Source of the DNA: Tepidibacillus fermentans | GTDB taxonomy: Bacteria; Bacillota; Bacilli; Tepidibacillales; Tepidibacillaceae | Direction: 5' to 3' | NCBI RefSeq assembly: GCF_004342885.1 | Contig: NZ_SMAB01000016.1 | Coordinates: forward strand, 1-53,099 | DNA: 53,099 bases | Shown: positions 28,742-38,186 of the stretch, piece after piece | Layout: each line of letters starts with the position of its first letter | How positions within the stretch are numbered: position 1 is the first letter of the stretch | Made by a program: the position numbers and the translations under genes | Notes under the pieces: model-generated | The model's input: only the letters and a program-made list of their open reading frames with translations | Database searches by the model: none | Told to the model about the DNA's origin: nothing

Positions 28742-29959
28742 TTATCCTCTGCTTCTTACTTCATAAATCGCAAACTTAAGATAATGCCCTTCATCGACAC
28801 CTGCGATTTCGGGATGATCTTTTCCTGCTCCTACAAAGGTGACTGGACGTAGAATTTTATGGGCATCGGAAGCGGCATCTTGAACCATCTGTACAAATAA
28901 ATCGGGGGTCATATGGTAAGAACAACTTGCCGTAATGAGAAAGCCTCCTTCTCTCAGTAGCTTCATTCCTCTTAAATTAATCTCTTTATAACCCCGATAG
29001 GCTCCTTTGACAGCAGATCTCGATTTCGCAAAAGCAGGTGGGTCTAGAATGACCACATCATATTGTCGCCCTTCTTTTTCTTTTTCTCGTAAAAAGTCAA
29101 AGACATTGGCCACTTCGAATTGAATCCGATCTTCTAAACCGTTTAATTCAGCATTGCGTTTTGCTGTCTCAATGGCTAGCTCTGAAATATCAACAGCTGT
29201 AACTTCCTTTGCCCCATAATGGGCCGCATGAATGGCAAAACCTCCAGTATGAGAAAAACAGTCGAGAACTTCTGCTCCTTCCGTTCCCTTCTCTCCCCAT
29301 CCTCTCATTAACGGCTTTAATGCAGCACGGTTTTCCCGTTGGTCAAAAAAATAGCCCGTCTTTTGACCTTCATATACATCAACCAAGATATGTAAATTAT
29401 TTTCGGTGATCTCAACATGTCGTGGAACCTCTCCATACCAAATACCTGTCTCTTGCTGCAAACCTTCCAATTCGCGAACAGGTACATCATTACGAAGATA
29501 GATTCCCTTAGGTTTAAAAACCGTGAGAAGGCCTTCTAATATATATGGTTTTAAACGTTCCATCCCATAAGAAAGAATCTGAACGACAAGATAATCTTCA
29601 TACTTATCAACAATGAGGCCAGGTAAGAAATCGGCTTCCCCATAAATAGCTCGGTATGATTTAACACCGGGTAAAAATCGGTGACGATACTCTTTCGCTT
29701 GTTGAATTCGTCGAATAAAGAAAGAAGCATCAACCATTTCATCTGGATGATAGCTGAGCACTCTTGCAATAATCTGTGATTTTGGGTTGGCATAGCCAAG
29801 TGCCAGAAATACACCTTGATGGTTCACAATCTGGACAATTTGCCCTTGAGATAGTTCTCCTTCAATTCGCTCTACTTCGCTTTGAAAGACCCAAGGATGC
29901 CCCTGTTCCAGCCGCTTTCTTCGTTTTCGTTGTAAGAATAATTTGGTATTGTATTTCAA
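28742..29959 (-). CDS. Class I SAM-dependent rRNA methyltransferase, RlmI-like
   Basis: About 405 residues: an N-terminal PUA RNA-binding domain (KRRKRLEQGHPWVFQSEVE ...), an EEHEE-like middle part, and a Rossmann methyltransferase domain with CFSHTGGFAIHAA, VILDPPAFAKS and TASCSYHM. The E. coli relative RlmI makes m5C1962 in 23S rRNA. The TTG at 29959 follows GAGGTGGAG just after the pcrB stop; a TTG at 29980 would overlap pcrB by 11 bp. It lies between pcrB and pcrA, which are adjacent in B. subtilis, so it is an insertion in this operon. Confidence 0.9.
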   Translation of the reverse strand: MKYNTKLFLQRKRRKRLEQGHPWVFQSEVERIEGELSQGQIVQIVNHQGVFLALGYANPKSQIIARVLSYHPDEMVDASFFIRRIQQAKEYRHRFLPGVKSYRAIYGEADFLPGLIVDKYEDYLVVQILSYGMERLKPYILEGLLTVFKPKGIYLRNDVPVRELEGLQQETGIWYGEVPRHVEITENNLHILVDVYEGQKTGYFFDQRENRAALKPLMRGWGEKGTEGAEVLDCFSHTGGFAIHAAHYGAKEVTAVDISELAIETAKRNAELNGLEDRIQFEVANVFDFLREKEKEGRQYDVVILDPPAFAKSRSAVKGAYRGYKEINLRGMKLLREGGFLITASCSYHMTPDLFVQMVQDAASDAHKILRPVTFVGAGKDHPEIAGVDEGHYLKFAIYEVRSRG

Positions 29960-29969
29960 TTGCTCCACC

Positions 29970-30683
29970 TCATTCTTCAATTTGTGTATAAGAAACCCCT
30001 TTAACCGGTACTGTTTTTAATGCAGTAGGAAAGTCTTCGTAAATCAGATTTCCAACAATAATCGTATGGGCATATTGGCTCATCTCGACTGCTTTTTCAT
30101 ACGAATGAATACCACCACCGTAAAAGATTTGTGAATATTCTACGATCTGTTGAATCGCTTTTAACCAATCCGGATTACCATATTTCCCACTGTATTCAAC
30201 ATAGAGTATCGGTAGTCGCAACATCTGATCCACTATTCTAGCATAAGCCAAAACATCCTCTAATTCAGTTGGAACTTTGCTTTTCGTTAATTTTGCTACG
30301 GACGAATCCTCATTAAGAATAATATAACCTTCCACAAAGACTTGATTCCAGTTCACCCATTCTCCATAACGCTTTAAGGCTTCATGATGAACATTTAGAA
30401 TCCATTTTGGATCTTGAGCATTGACAACAAGGGGAATAAAATAGTAATCAAAACCAGGTACAATCGCTTGTAAATTGGAGATTTCTTGAATTGCGATTTT
30501 ACCGTGCATTCGAATCTGTTTTAAAAGAGCCTGAGAATCTTCATATGTCACCCCTAGGGTACCACCAACTATAATGGCACCCGTTTCTGTATGACATAAT
30601 TGTTCTATTTGATTTTCTGTAATCGGTCGATTGGGATCTAGTTTGAACATGTGTTTTAAACTTGATAAGAATGAATGATTCAT
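29970..30683 (-). CDS. pcrB: Heptaprenylglyceryl phosphate synthase PcrB
   Basis: A 237-residue (beta-alpha)8 enzyme of the GGGP synthase family. In Bacillales it joins sn-glycerol 1-phosphate with heptaprenyl diphosphate, giving an archaeal-type ether lipid. Visible are FKLDPNRPI at the start, IVGGTLGVTYED, and the late phosphate-binding IFYGGGIHSYEKA and HTIIVGNLIYED. The ATG at 30683 has AGGAGG 7 bases upstream; an extension to 30713 does not. The next gene follows at once. Confidence 0.94.
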   Translation of the reverse strand: MNHSFLSSLKHMFKLDPNRPITENQIEQLCHTETGAIIVGGTLGVTYEDSQALLKQIRMHGKIAIQEISNLQAIVPGFDYYFIPLVVNAQDPKWILNVHHEALKRYGEWVNWNQVFVEGYIILNEDSSVAKLTKSKVPTELEDVLAYARIVDQMLRLPILYVEYSGKYGNPDWLKAIQQIVEYSQIFYGGGIHSYEKAVEMSQYAHTIIVGNLIYEDFPTALKTVPVKGVSYTQIEE

Positions 30684-30794
30684 TGTTTCCTCCTGTAAAT
30701 AAAAATATATCATATTAATAAGTTTTTCTCAGAAGGTAGAAATCAGAAAGCGAACGGGATAAAATGGGTCAAATGGTCAACTTCAGCTATGATG

Positions 30795-30822
30795 AAAAAA
30801 GAGAGTAGATATGACTACTCTC
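30795..30822 (-). terminator. Terminator after yerC
   Basis: GAGAGTAG (30801-30808) and CTACTCTC (30815-30822) form a perfect stem followed on the minus strand by six T residues. It separates yerC from pcrB. Confidence 0.88.
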
Positions 30823-30840
30823 CCCCAGAATTTTAGTCTA

Positions 30841-31158
30841 TTAGTCTATTTGTTTGATTTCTGGTTTATCAAATGTCAACCGATCTAAAACCATTTTATA
30901 ACCATCGTTCCCATAATTGAGGCATCTTTTCACTCTGGATATTGTAGCTGTACTTGCGCCTGTCTCTGTTTCAATTTGGTTATACGTATAACCTTTCATC
31001 AACATTCGAGCCACTTCAAGGCGTTGTGCTAAGGATTGAATCTCATTCACCGTCATTAAATCATCAAAAAAACGATAGGCCTCTTCAAGTGTTTCTAATT
31101 TTAAGATCGATTCAAATAACTGATCAACCGTTTTATCTTTCAATTTGTCAAATGGCAC
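30841..31158 (-). CDS. yerC: YerC/YecD family TrpR-related protein
   Basis: A 105-residue helical protein with the TrpR-like fold: FFDDLMTVNEIQSLAQRLEV, then the helix-turn-helix YTYNQIETETGASTATISRVKRCL. It is likely a DNA-binding regulator whose target is unknown to me. It starts at GTG with GAGGTGAG upstream. It sits between yerB and pcrB as in B. subtilis, but has its own terminator. Confidence 0.9.
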   Translation of the reverse strand: MPFDKLKDKTVDQLFESILKLETLEEAYRFFDDLMTVNEIQSLAQRLEVARMLMKGYTYNQIETETGASTATISRVKRCLNYGNDGYKMVLDRLTFDKPEIKQID

Positions 31159-31309
31159 GATTCTCTCACCTCACGTCAATAGATTACCACATTCCCGTAA
31201 AAAAAAATAGTGTTTCCAGAGGACTTCTATACTTTATAGGCAAAAAGTGCAAGCGGTTACATCTTTGTTCTATTATAACATAATTTCATACACTAAAACA
31301 ATAAATTGT

Positions 31310-32326
31310 CTATTGATAGGAGACATGGGTTTGTGGTTCGACCACGATAATCCATGTTTTTCCTGGATATAATCCCTGTTCCACACCATTGACATAAGCC
31401 CGAATCATTCCATTTTGCATTTTCCAATCAATCGCTTTTCCTACACCGTTTTGGAATAAATATCCTTTACCTTGACCATCAATATCAATTCCTCTTTTTG
31501 TGTTGCCAATTGACCAATGTTTTGCTCGGATCACAAGTACATTTCTTGCAGTTAATTGTTCTTTTGTTTCTAAATCTGTATGTGGTTGTTGATTGATGGT
31601 GCGTTTATATAACTTTGTCGCTTCATCATATTGATAGCCAACAATATACTTTGGATAGTATTCAATTGAGATATTTTTTGCCGGCTGACCTGTTACAATA
31701 TCTTCTTCTTTTAAAAATAGAATAGATGGAATCTCTCCTACTAAGCGATATCCATGATCACTAGCATATTGTTTAATTTTCTCTGTACTTGTATACAAAT
31801 TGTGAGGTGCCTTCCGAAACTTTGCTCGCCAAAAATATCTTCCCTCTCCCACTAGACCATCAACATCAGGTAGTGATCCTCTTTTTAATATTGCATCGGC
31901 TTCATCACTTGCTCCGGCATGAACAATCAGTGCATCTAATCCTTTCATAATATCTAAATAATAAGGACGAATACTTCGAACAGGGCCAATGATTTCTGGC
32001 TCTTGACTCTGATAGACTGCTAGAAAACGAGTAATCATTCCTTCAGCAAGGATTTCGTAGACGATATCCGCTTGGTTCAATCCACTTTGTGGTCTCGCTT
32101 TTGAATGATTATTAATCATCACTCCAATCAATCTTTGATTAAGCTCATGATCTACGGGTAATCCTGTCAACGGTGCATAATGAATCGGTTTTCCCGGTTC
32201 AGGATTTATCTGCTCTACTTGTTCCTTATTTTCTGAAGACTGTGTTTGGGGTGTTGATTGTTTTGCACAACCGACAAATGAACCGAAAAGTAATAGACTA
32301 AGAATAACGATCACGATCTTTTTCAC
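31310..32326 (-). CDS. yerB: YerB-like DUF3048 lipoprotein
   Basis: A 338-residue lipoprotein of unknown function. Starting at the GTG at 32326 it has a compact signal peptide with lipobox FVGC (cysteine 20). The DUF3048 domain follows (APLTGLPVDHELNQRLIGVMINN, RPQSGLNQADIVYEILAEG, IGPVRSIRPYYLDIMKGLDALIVHAGAS), and a C-terminal half with the conserved GKAIDWKMQNG and GLYPGKTWI. GAGGTG lies 9 bases before this GTG; the GTG at 32338 overlaps it. The position beside yerC matches B. subtilis. Confidence 0.88.
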   Translation of the reverse strand: MKKIVIVILSLLLFGSFVGCAKQSTPQTQSSENKEQVEQINPEPGKPIHYAPLTGLPVDHELNQRLIGVMINNHSKARPQSGLNQADIVYEILAEGMITRFLAVYQSQEPEIIGPVRSIRPYYLDIMKGLDALIVHAGASDEADAILKRGSLPDVDGLVGEGRYFWRAKFRKAPHNLYTSTEKIKQYASDHGYRLVGEIPSILFLKEEDIVTGQPAKNISIEYYPKYIVGYQYDEATKLYKRTINQQPHTDLETKEQLTARNVLVIRAKHWSIGNTKRGIDIDGQGKGYLFQNGVGKAIDWKMQNGMIRAYVNGVEQGLYPGKTWIIVVEPQTHVSYQ

Positions 32327-32409
32327 GGCAATATCCACCTCTCCCCTTTACTATCCTTTCAATTCAATTCGCCCTAAAGAAAAATTTTCCTTCTCTATCA
32401 ACATAAATA

Positions 32410-32472
32410 AAAAAACTTCCATCGAAGTCCTTTCGAAGACGTAGTCGAGCCCTTCTTTAGCGGAAGTTTTTT
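32410..32472. other. Long hairpin upstream of yerB
   Basis: AAAAAACTTCC (32410-32420) and GGAAGTTTTTT (32462-32472) are perfect inverted repeats enclosing about 41 nt that contain smaller CGAAG/CTTCG pairs. It could terminate transcription in either direction, or be a small mobile hairpin. Confidence 0.6.
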
Positions 32473-32485
32473 ATGCCGATCGTTC

Positions 32486-32532
32486 AAGTTTAACTTTGCT
32501 TTATTAATTTAAATTTAAATGAAGTTAAACTT
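32486..32532. repeat. 11-bp inverted repeat AAGTTTAACTT/AAGTTAAACTT
   Basis: Exact inverted repeats at 32486-32496 and 32522-32532 enclose an AT-rich loop. They lie between two terminator-like hairpins. The role is unknown. Confidence 0.5.
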
Positions 32533-32543
32533 CCTTATGCGGT

Positions 32544-32579
32544 AAAAAAGTCGAGTAAGTTTGCAAACCTACTCGACTT
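32544..32579 (-). terminator. Terminator after hcp
   Basis: AAGTCGAGTA (32549-32558) and TACTCGACTT (32570-32579) pair perfectly, with an extra GTTTGCAAAC loop pairing, followed by six T residues on the minus strand. Confidence 0.9.
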
Positions 32580-32600
32580 AAATAGAGGCAAATCGCTCGA

Positions 32601-34268
32601 TTAGACACCTGCCATAATCGCTTTTAGATCTTCTTCTACAGAACCAATCGGTTTAATATCAAATTTTTCAACTAATACTTTTAATACACCAGGTGAAATA
32701 AATGCTGGTAGTGTTGGGCCTAAACGGATCCCTTTTACACCGAGGTAAAGAAGCGCAAGTAATACTGCCACCGCTTTTTGCTCATACCATGCAATATCAT
32801 AGGAAAGTGGAAGTTCATTAATATCTTTTACGCCAGTCGCTTCTACTAATTTTTGAGCAATGACAACTAAGGAATAAGAATCATTACATTGTCCTGCATC
32901 TAAGACACGTGGAATTCCATTGATTTCCCCGAGATTTAATTTATTGTAACGATATTTTGCACAACCTGCTGTTAAAATAACTGTATCATTTGGTAACTCT
33001 TTTGCTAAACTTGTATAATATTCTCTCGTTTTGTGTCTACCTTCACAACCTGCCATGACGACAAATTGTTTAATCTTACCCGTTTGTACAGCGTCAACCA
33101 CTTTGTCAGCTACACTTAAAACTGCATTTCGTGCGAAACCACCCATAATCGTACCTTCTTCAATAGGTGTTGGTGGTTCACATTTCAACGCATGTTGAAT
33201 AATTTCGGAGAAGTCTTTTTTCTCACCCGGTTTACGATCAGGAATATGTTTTAATCCTGGGAAGCCAACAACACCTGTTGTATATACACGATCAGAATAG
33301 CTTCCTTTTGGAGGTACTAAACAGTTCGTGGTCATTAGAATTGGACCATTAAAGGCTTCAAATTCACGGGTTTGCTCCCACCAAGAATTTCCATAGTTTC
33401 CTACGAAATGATCATATTTTTTAAAGAATGGATAGGAGTTGGCTGGTAGCATTTCACCATGTGTGTACACATCTACACCCGTCCCTTTTGTTTGTTCAAG
33501 AAGTTCTTCTAAGTCTTTTAGGTCATGACCACTAATTAAGATACCCGGACGATTTCGAACTCCAATATTGACTTTTGTTGGCTCAGGATGACCATAGGTT
33601 TCTGTGTTTGCCTTATCAAGAAGCGCCATTGCTTTTACAGCAACAGAACCAGCTTTCATGACAATAGCCACCAAATCATCTGCAGATAGTGAATCATCAG
33701 TTGTTGCTGCTAACCCTTCTTGAATAAATGCAAAGATCTCTGGATCTCTTTCATTTAATACGTTCGCATGTTCAACATAGGCTGCAATTCCTTTGAGACC
33801 ATAAGTTAAAAGCTCCCTTAAGGAACGAATATCCTCATTTTCTGTCTCTAAGACGCCAACTTCTTCCCCTTTTTTCCGGAATTCAACGACATCATCGCTA
33901 TACCATGTGGCCATTTCAGGTAGTTCTTCGTCAAAAACCTTTCCATATTTTGCTTCATAGGCCACCAAGAATTTATTTCTCATATTTTCACGAACGACTA
34001 AAGCTTCTTTGATCAAATTGTCAAACACAACTGGATCAAAATTCACATTCGTAATTGTGGAGAATAAGCTTTTTGCGATGAAGATACTAGTTTTTTCATC
34101 ATAAATTCCTAATTCTCTTGCTTTCTCTCCATATATAGAGATTCCTTTTAATAAATAGATGAGTAAATCTTGCAAGTTGGCCACTTCATCTGTTTTTCCA
34201 CATACTCCAATCACTGTACAGCCTTCATTCTTAGCTGTTTCTTGACATTGGTAACAAAACATACTCAT
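32601..34268 (-). CDS. hcp: Hybrid-cluster protein (hydroxylamine reductase / NO reductase), class I
   Basis: A 555-residue Hcp that protects against nitrosative stress by reducing NO or hydroxylamine. The N-terminal cysteines follow C-x2-C-x8-C-x5-C (positions 5, 8, 17, 23), the class I spacing seen in anaerobes. Hybrid-cluster ligands are present: [48 protein letters not shown], and [11 protein letters not shown] perfect Fnr-type site lies 115 bp upstream, with a -10 at the class II distance, so induction without oxygen is expected. No separate Hcr reductase gene is present. Confidence 0.97.
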   Translation of the reverse strand: MSMFCYQCQETAKNEGCTVIGVCGKTDEVANLQDLLIYLLKGISIYGEKARELGIYDEKTSIFIAKSLFSTITNVNFDPVVFDNLIKEALVVRENMRNKFLVAYEAKYGKVFDEELPEMATWYSDDVVEFRKKGEEVGVLETENEDIRSLRELLTYGLKGIAAYVEHANVLNERDPEIFAFIQEGLAATTDDSLSADDLVAIVMKAGSVAVKAMALLDKANTETYGHPEPTKVNIGVRNRPGILISGHDLKDLEELLEQTKGTGVDVYTHGEMLPANSYPFFKKYDHFVGNYGNSWWEQTREFEAFNGPILMTTNCLVPPKGSYSDRVYTTGVVGFPGLKHIPDRKPGEKKDFSEIIQHALKCEPPTPIEEGTIMGGFARNAVLSVADKVVDAVQTGKIKQFVVMAGCEGRHKTREYYTSLAKELPNDTVILTAGCAKYRYNKLNLGEINGIPRVLDAGQCNDSYSLVVIAQKLVEATGVKDINELPLSYDIAWYEQKAVAVLLALLYLGVKGIRLGPTLPAFISPGVLKVLVEKFDIKPIGSVEEDLKAIMAGV

Positions 34269-34382
34269 GCCTGCTCTTCTCTCCCTTTCTAAATTTTAAA
34301 GATTGTTTAATATGGTTGTTTTCATATATACATTTTTACTCTTTCTCCACCATTTACTTTATTCAATTTTCAATATAAAATC

Positions 34383-34398
34383 TGTGAAAAATATCACA
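34383..34398. promoter_or_regulatory. Fnr/Crp-type operator between hcp and a small membrane protein gene
   Basis: TGTGAAAAATATCACA is a perfect TGTGA-N6-TCACA palindrome. On the minus strand a TAAAGT -10 (34356-34361) lies exactly where a class II site at -41.5 predicts. On the plus strand AATAAA (34420-34425) is at the mirror distance. The site may thus activate both genes. Confidence 0.8.
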
Positions 34399-34483
34399 AT
34401 AGGATAAAAATGTTTTCGGAATAAATGACAGGTTATTGCTGAAAAATAACAACACAAATAAAAAAAATAAAAGGTGAGTGAAA

Positions 34484-34618
34484 ATGCCCACATATTTAGG
34501 ATGGTTATATGATACCGCTTTTCTATGGATTCTAATTGGAGGTTCATTGCTTGCAATTGGTTATGCGTATTATAAGGATGAAGAGATTGAGGATAAAAAA
34601 CAACGGAGAAAACAGTAA
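34484..34618 (+). CDS. 44-residue single-pass membrane peptide
   Basis: An ATG at 34484, preceded by AAGGTGAG, opens 44 codons ending in TAA at 34616-34618. The peptide begins MPTYLGWLYDT, has one membrane helix (about 13-30, FLWILIGGSLLAIGYAYY) and a highly charged tail (KDEEIEDKKQRRKQ). It fits no family I can name; small subunits of oxidases and transporters look similar. The start site, ribosome site, terminator just downstream, and Fnr site upstream all support a real gene. Confidence 0.7.
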   Translation: MPTYLGWLYDTAFLWILIGGSLLAIGYAYYKDEEIEDKKQRRKQ

Positions 34619-34675
34619 AGGGGCTGACCCAAAAGTAACGAAAACTTCCTTTAATAAGGTCATCCCCTTTATTAA
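34617..34675. terminator. Bidirectional terminator between the small gene and purD
   Basis: AAAGGGG-C-TGACC (34617-34629) pairs with GGTCA-T-CCCCTTT (34658-34670), with one mismatch. It lies between the convergent small membrane gene and purD and closes the pur operon. Confidence 0.8.
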
Positions 34676-34677
34676 TT

Positions 34678-35946
34678 CTATTTATATATCGCTTTGTTTG
34701 CGATATCTGTTCGGTAATGTGCTCCTTCAAAAGAAATTGCTTGGACTCCTTGATAGGCACGCTCTTTCGCTTCCTGTATCGTTGTTCCTAGTGCCGTAAC
34801 CCCAAGTACTCTACCACCGTTTGTAAGCAGATGGCCTTGCTCTCTTCTTACACCTGCCAGATAGATTTCCGTTTGCTTTGGCAGAAGAGTTTCGTTGATT
34901 TTGATTGGTTTTCCTTTTTCATAATCTCCTGGATAACCTTTGGAAGACATGATGACACACACCGCTGCTTGCTGATCCCATTCTAGTTGAAGTTGATCTA
35001 ATGTACCATTCTGAATCGCCGTAAAGATATCGATAAGATCCGTTTTCAGTCGAGGTAAAATGACCTGAGTTTCGGGATCGCCAAACCGTGCATTAAATTC
35101 AATGACTTTTGGGCCACTTTTTGTCATCATTAAGCCTGCGTAAAGAATTCCCTTAAATGGATACCCTTCATTTGCCATGCCAGCAATAATTGGCTTTATT
35201 ATCTGTTCTCGGACCCGATGCAATAATTCCTGCCCCATTTGCGGAACAGGAGAATAACTACCCATTCCACCTGTGTTGGGCCCTTTGTCTCCATCGAATA
35301 TAGGTTTATGATCTTGAGCAGGTTCCATCATGATGAAGTGCTCACCATCAACAAAGGACATCACTGTTAATTCTTCACCTTCGAGAAACTCTTCAATTAC
35401 AATTTTTTGTCCCGCGGTTCCAAAAATTTGCTGTTCCATCATATTTTGGATCGCTATTATTGCTTCATCCACAGTATTGGCCACCACGACTCCTTTTCCT
35501 GCTGCGAGACCATCCGCTTTAATCACAATCGGAGCACCCTTTTCTTTGACATACTCTATCGCAGCTTCTGCGTGATCGAATACTTGATAATCTGCTGTTG
35601 GAATGTTATATTTAGCCATTAATTTTTTGGCAAAGGACTTACTTGCTTCAATTCTTGCCGCTACCTTGCTTGGACCAATAATGGGCAAACCTCGTTCTTG
35701 AAAATAGTCGACAATTCCTGCATGAAGTGGATTTTCTGGACCTACTACTGTGAGATCAATTTGATATTGTTGTACGGCCTCAACTAATCTTGGAAAATCG
35801 TCTTCTTGGATCGGCAAACAGATAGCATCTTGCTCAATACCACCATTTCCCGGTGCACAGTAGATCCTCTCTACTTTTTTGCTCCGTTTGATCGCTTTCA
35901 CCAAAGCGTGTTCCCGTCCACCTTGGCCAACCACTAATACCTTCAT
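34678..35946 (-). CDS. purD: Phosphoribosylamine-glycine ligase PurD
   Basis: A 422-residue ATP-grasp enzyme, second step of IMP synthesis (PRA + glycine to GAR). It begins KVLVVGQGGREHAL, has the ATP-grasp parts IKADGLAAGKGVVVA and GPNTGGMGSYSP, and EFNARFGDPETQVILP. GGAGG lies 9 bases before the ATG. It is the last gene of the pur operon. Confidence 0.98.
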   Translation of the reverse strand: MKVLVVGQGGREHALVKAIKRSKKVERIYCAPGNGGIEQDAICLPIQEDDFPRLVEAVQQYQIDLTVVGPENPLHAGIVDYFQERGLPIIGPSKVAARIEASKSFAKKLMAKYNIPTADYQVFDHAEAAIEYVKEKGAPIVIKADGLAAGKGVVVANTVDEAIIAIQNMMEQQIFGTAGQKIVIEEFLEGEELTVMSFVDGEHFIMMEPAQDHKPIFDGDKGPNTGGMGSYSPVPQMGQELLHRVREQIIKPIIAGMANEGYPFKGILYAGLMMTKSGPKVIEFNARFGDPETQVILPRLKTDLIDIFTAIQNGTLDQLQLEWDQQAAVCVIMSSKGYPGDYEKGKPIKINETLLPKQTEIYLAGVRREQGHLLTNGGRVLGVTALGTTIQEAKERAYQGVQAISFEGAHYRTDIANKAIYK

Positions 35947-36037
35947 CCACCCATACCTCCTTTCTCCAATCTTTTATGTCTTGTTTATTTCATTCTCTTA
36001 AGTCTTATTCTAAGGTTTGTCATTCACTTTAGATAAA

Positions 36038-37573
36038 TTAATGTTTAAAATGGCGTATTCCTGTAAACACCATAGCAATCCCATGTTTATCTGCTTCATC
36101 AATTGAATCCTGATCACGAATCGATCCACCAGGTTGAATAATGGCAGTAATTCCCGCTTTCGCTGCTTCTTCCACCGTGTCTGGCATCGGGAAAAACGCA
36201 TCTGAAGCCATAACTGAGCCTTTCGCCTTTTCTCCTGCCTGTTCAATTGCAATTTTTGCAGCTCCAACACGATTCATCTGTCCTGCCCCAACACCAATGG
36301 TTTGTTTTCCTTTCACCAAAACAATCGCATTGGACTTCACATGCTTCACCACTTTCCAAGCAAAACGTAATTGCTCCATTTCTTCTTTGGTTGGTGTCTT
36401 TTTCGTGACTACGGTTAAATCCTCATCCATTAATGGACGCAAGTCTTGATCCTGAACCAATAATCCACCTAAAACAGATACCATTTTTTTCGCTTTTGGA
36501 TTGGATTGTTCTTCTTTTAACTCTAACAAACGAAGGTTCTTCTTTGTCGTTAATATCTCTAACGCTTTTTCTTCAAAACCAGGTGCAATGATGACTTCTA
36601 AGAAAATTTCCTTTAATTTCTTTGCTGTTTCTTCATCAATGATCTGATTTGTAGCAATGATTCCACCAAAGATAGAAACCGGATCGGCTTCATAAGCATG
36701 TGTAAAGGCCTCAAGTAGATTCTCTCCGATTCCGACTCCACATGGATTCATATGTTTCACCGCAACAACCACTGGCTCAGTGAATTCTTTAACGATCTCC
36801 CATGCTGCATTGGTATCTTGAATATTGTTATAAGATAGTTCTTTACCATGTAATTGTTTAGCAAAGGCTAGTCCTTCCTTCGCTAAACTTTGGCGATAAA
36901 AACTAGCTTTTTGATGAGGATTTTCACCATAACGTAAATCTTGTACTTTTTCAAAAGTTAGCGTTAATTGTTCCGGTGCATCCACTTCGAGTTGTTCAGC
37001 AAGGTACTTAGCAATGATCGTGTCATAAGCAGCAGTATGTTGGAATACCTTTAAGGCAAGTTGTTTTCTCGTGCGAAGATCCACATTTCTATTTTCTTTA
37101 ATCATTTTTAGAACCAGTTGATAGTCTTCAGGGTCAACAATAACAACAACATCTTGATGATTCTTTGCTGCAGCACGTAGCATCGATGGTCCACCAATAT
37201 CAATGTTCTCAATCGCTTCTTCAAATGTTACGTTAGGTTTTGAAATAGTTTCCTTAAATGGATAGAGATTCACAACGACGAGATCAATCGGTTGAATATT
37301 TTGTTCTTTGATTTGTTGCATATGGCTGCTATTCTCCCTGATCGCAAGTAAGCCAGCAAAAATATTGGGATGTAATGTTTTCACCCGACCGTCCATAATT
37401 TCTGGAAATCCTGTAATTTCTGAAATGGATTGTACAGGTATTCCTGCTTCTTCTAAAGTTCTTTTGGTACCACCAGTTGAGATAATCTCATAGTCTAGTG
37501 TTGCTAGTTCCTTTGCAAAGTCAATAATTCCACTTTTATCGGATACGCTGATTAACGCTCTTTTTTTGCTCAT
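36038..37573 (-). CDS. purH: Bifunctional AICAR formyltransferase/IMP cyclohydrolase PurH
   Basis: A 511-residue enzyme for the last two steps to IMP. The N-terminal MGS-like cyclohydrolase domain (about 1-190) has [27 protein letters not shown] and [10 protein letters not shown]. The C-terminal transformylase domain carries the catalytic [16 protein letters not shown] precedes the ATG; it lies 19 bp after purN. Confidence 0.98.
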   Translation of the reverse strand: MSKKRALISVSDKSGIIDFAKELATLDYEIISTGGTKRTLEEAGIPVQSISEITGFPEIMDGRVKTLHPNIFAGLLAIRENSSHMQQIKEQNIQPIDLVVVNLYPFKETISKPNVTFEEAIENIDIGGPSMLRAAAKNHQDVVVIVDPEDYQLVLKMIKENRNVDLRTRKQLALKVFQHTAAYDTIIAKYLAEQLEVDAPEQLTLTFEKVQDLRYGENPHQKASFYRQSLAKEGLAFAKQLHGKELSYNNIQDTNAAWEIVKEFTEPVVVAVKHMNPCGVGIGENLLEAFTHAYEADPVSIFGGIIATNQIIDEETAKKLKEIFLEVIIAPGFEEKALEILTTKKNLRLLELKEEQSNPKAKKMVSVLGGLLVQDQDLRPLMDEDLTVVTKKTPTKEEMEQLRFAWKVVKHVKSNAIVLVKGKQTIGVGAGQMNRVGAAKIAIEQAGEKAKGSVMASDAFFPMPDTVEEAAKAGITAIIQPGGSIRDQDSIDEADKHGIAMVFTGIRHFKH

Positions 37574-37592
37574 CTCACTTGTCCTCCCTTAA

Positions 37593-38186
37593 TCATTTTG
37601 CTCTTTCAATAAATTGATAAGATGGATCAAAAACAAGGTTCACGGCCTTCACCAGAAGTTGATGTTCGACTTGATGAATTCGTTCTTCTAATGTTTCAAT
37701 CGTATCTTCGTCTCGAATCTCAACCACTTCTTGTAAGAGAATAGGTCCTGTATCAATCCCTGCATCCACAAAATGTACGGTAACACCCGTCCATTTCACT
37801 CCATAAAGATAGGCTTGTTCTATCGCATTTTTCCCTGGAAAAGCTGGAAGTAATGAAGGGTGGAGGTTAATGATTCGATTGGGATATGCCTCTAATAAAT
37901 CCTTTCCTACAATTCGCATATAACCTGCTAAAACGATAAAATCGATCTGGAATTCTTGTAATTTTTGAATGATCACTTTTTCATACTGAGACTTATTTTC
38001 AAATTCCTTCGGGCGAAATGCAAATACAGGTATTCCTTCTCGTTTTGCTCTAAAAACTACATAAGAGTCAGGTCGATCCGTGACTAATAACTTGACCTGA
38101 GCTTGTAACTCTCCTCTTTTTTCAGCATCAATAAGGCTTTGAAAGTTAGAACCATTACCAGAGGCAAATACAGCAATTTGATTCAT
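37593..38186 (-). CDS. purN: Phosphoribosylglycinamide formyltransferase PurN
   Basis: A 197-residue folate-dependent GAR transformylase. Visible motifs: FASGNGSNFQSLIDA, the catalytic Asn-His in INLHPSLLPAFPG and the Asp in HFVDAGIDTGPILLQ. Its start overlaps the purM stop by 4 bp (ATGA). Confidence 0.97.
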   Translation of the reverse strand: MNQIAVFASGNGSNFQSLIDAEKRGELQAQVKLLVTDRPDSYVVFRAKREGIPVFAFRPKEFENKSQYEKVIIQKLQEFQIDFIVLAGYMRIVGKDLLEAYPNRIINLHPSLLPAFPGKNAIEQAYLYGVKWTGVTVHFVDAGIDTGPILLQEVVEIRDEDTIETLEERIHQVEHQLLVKAVNLVFDPSYQFIERAK

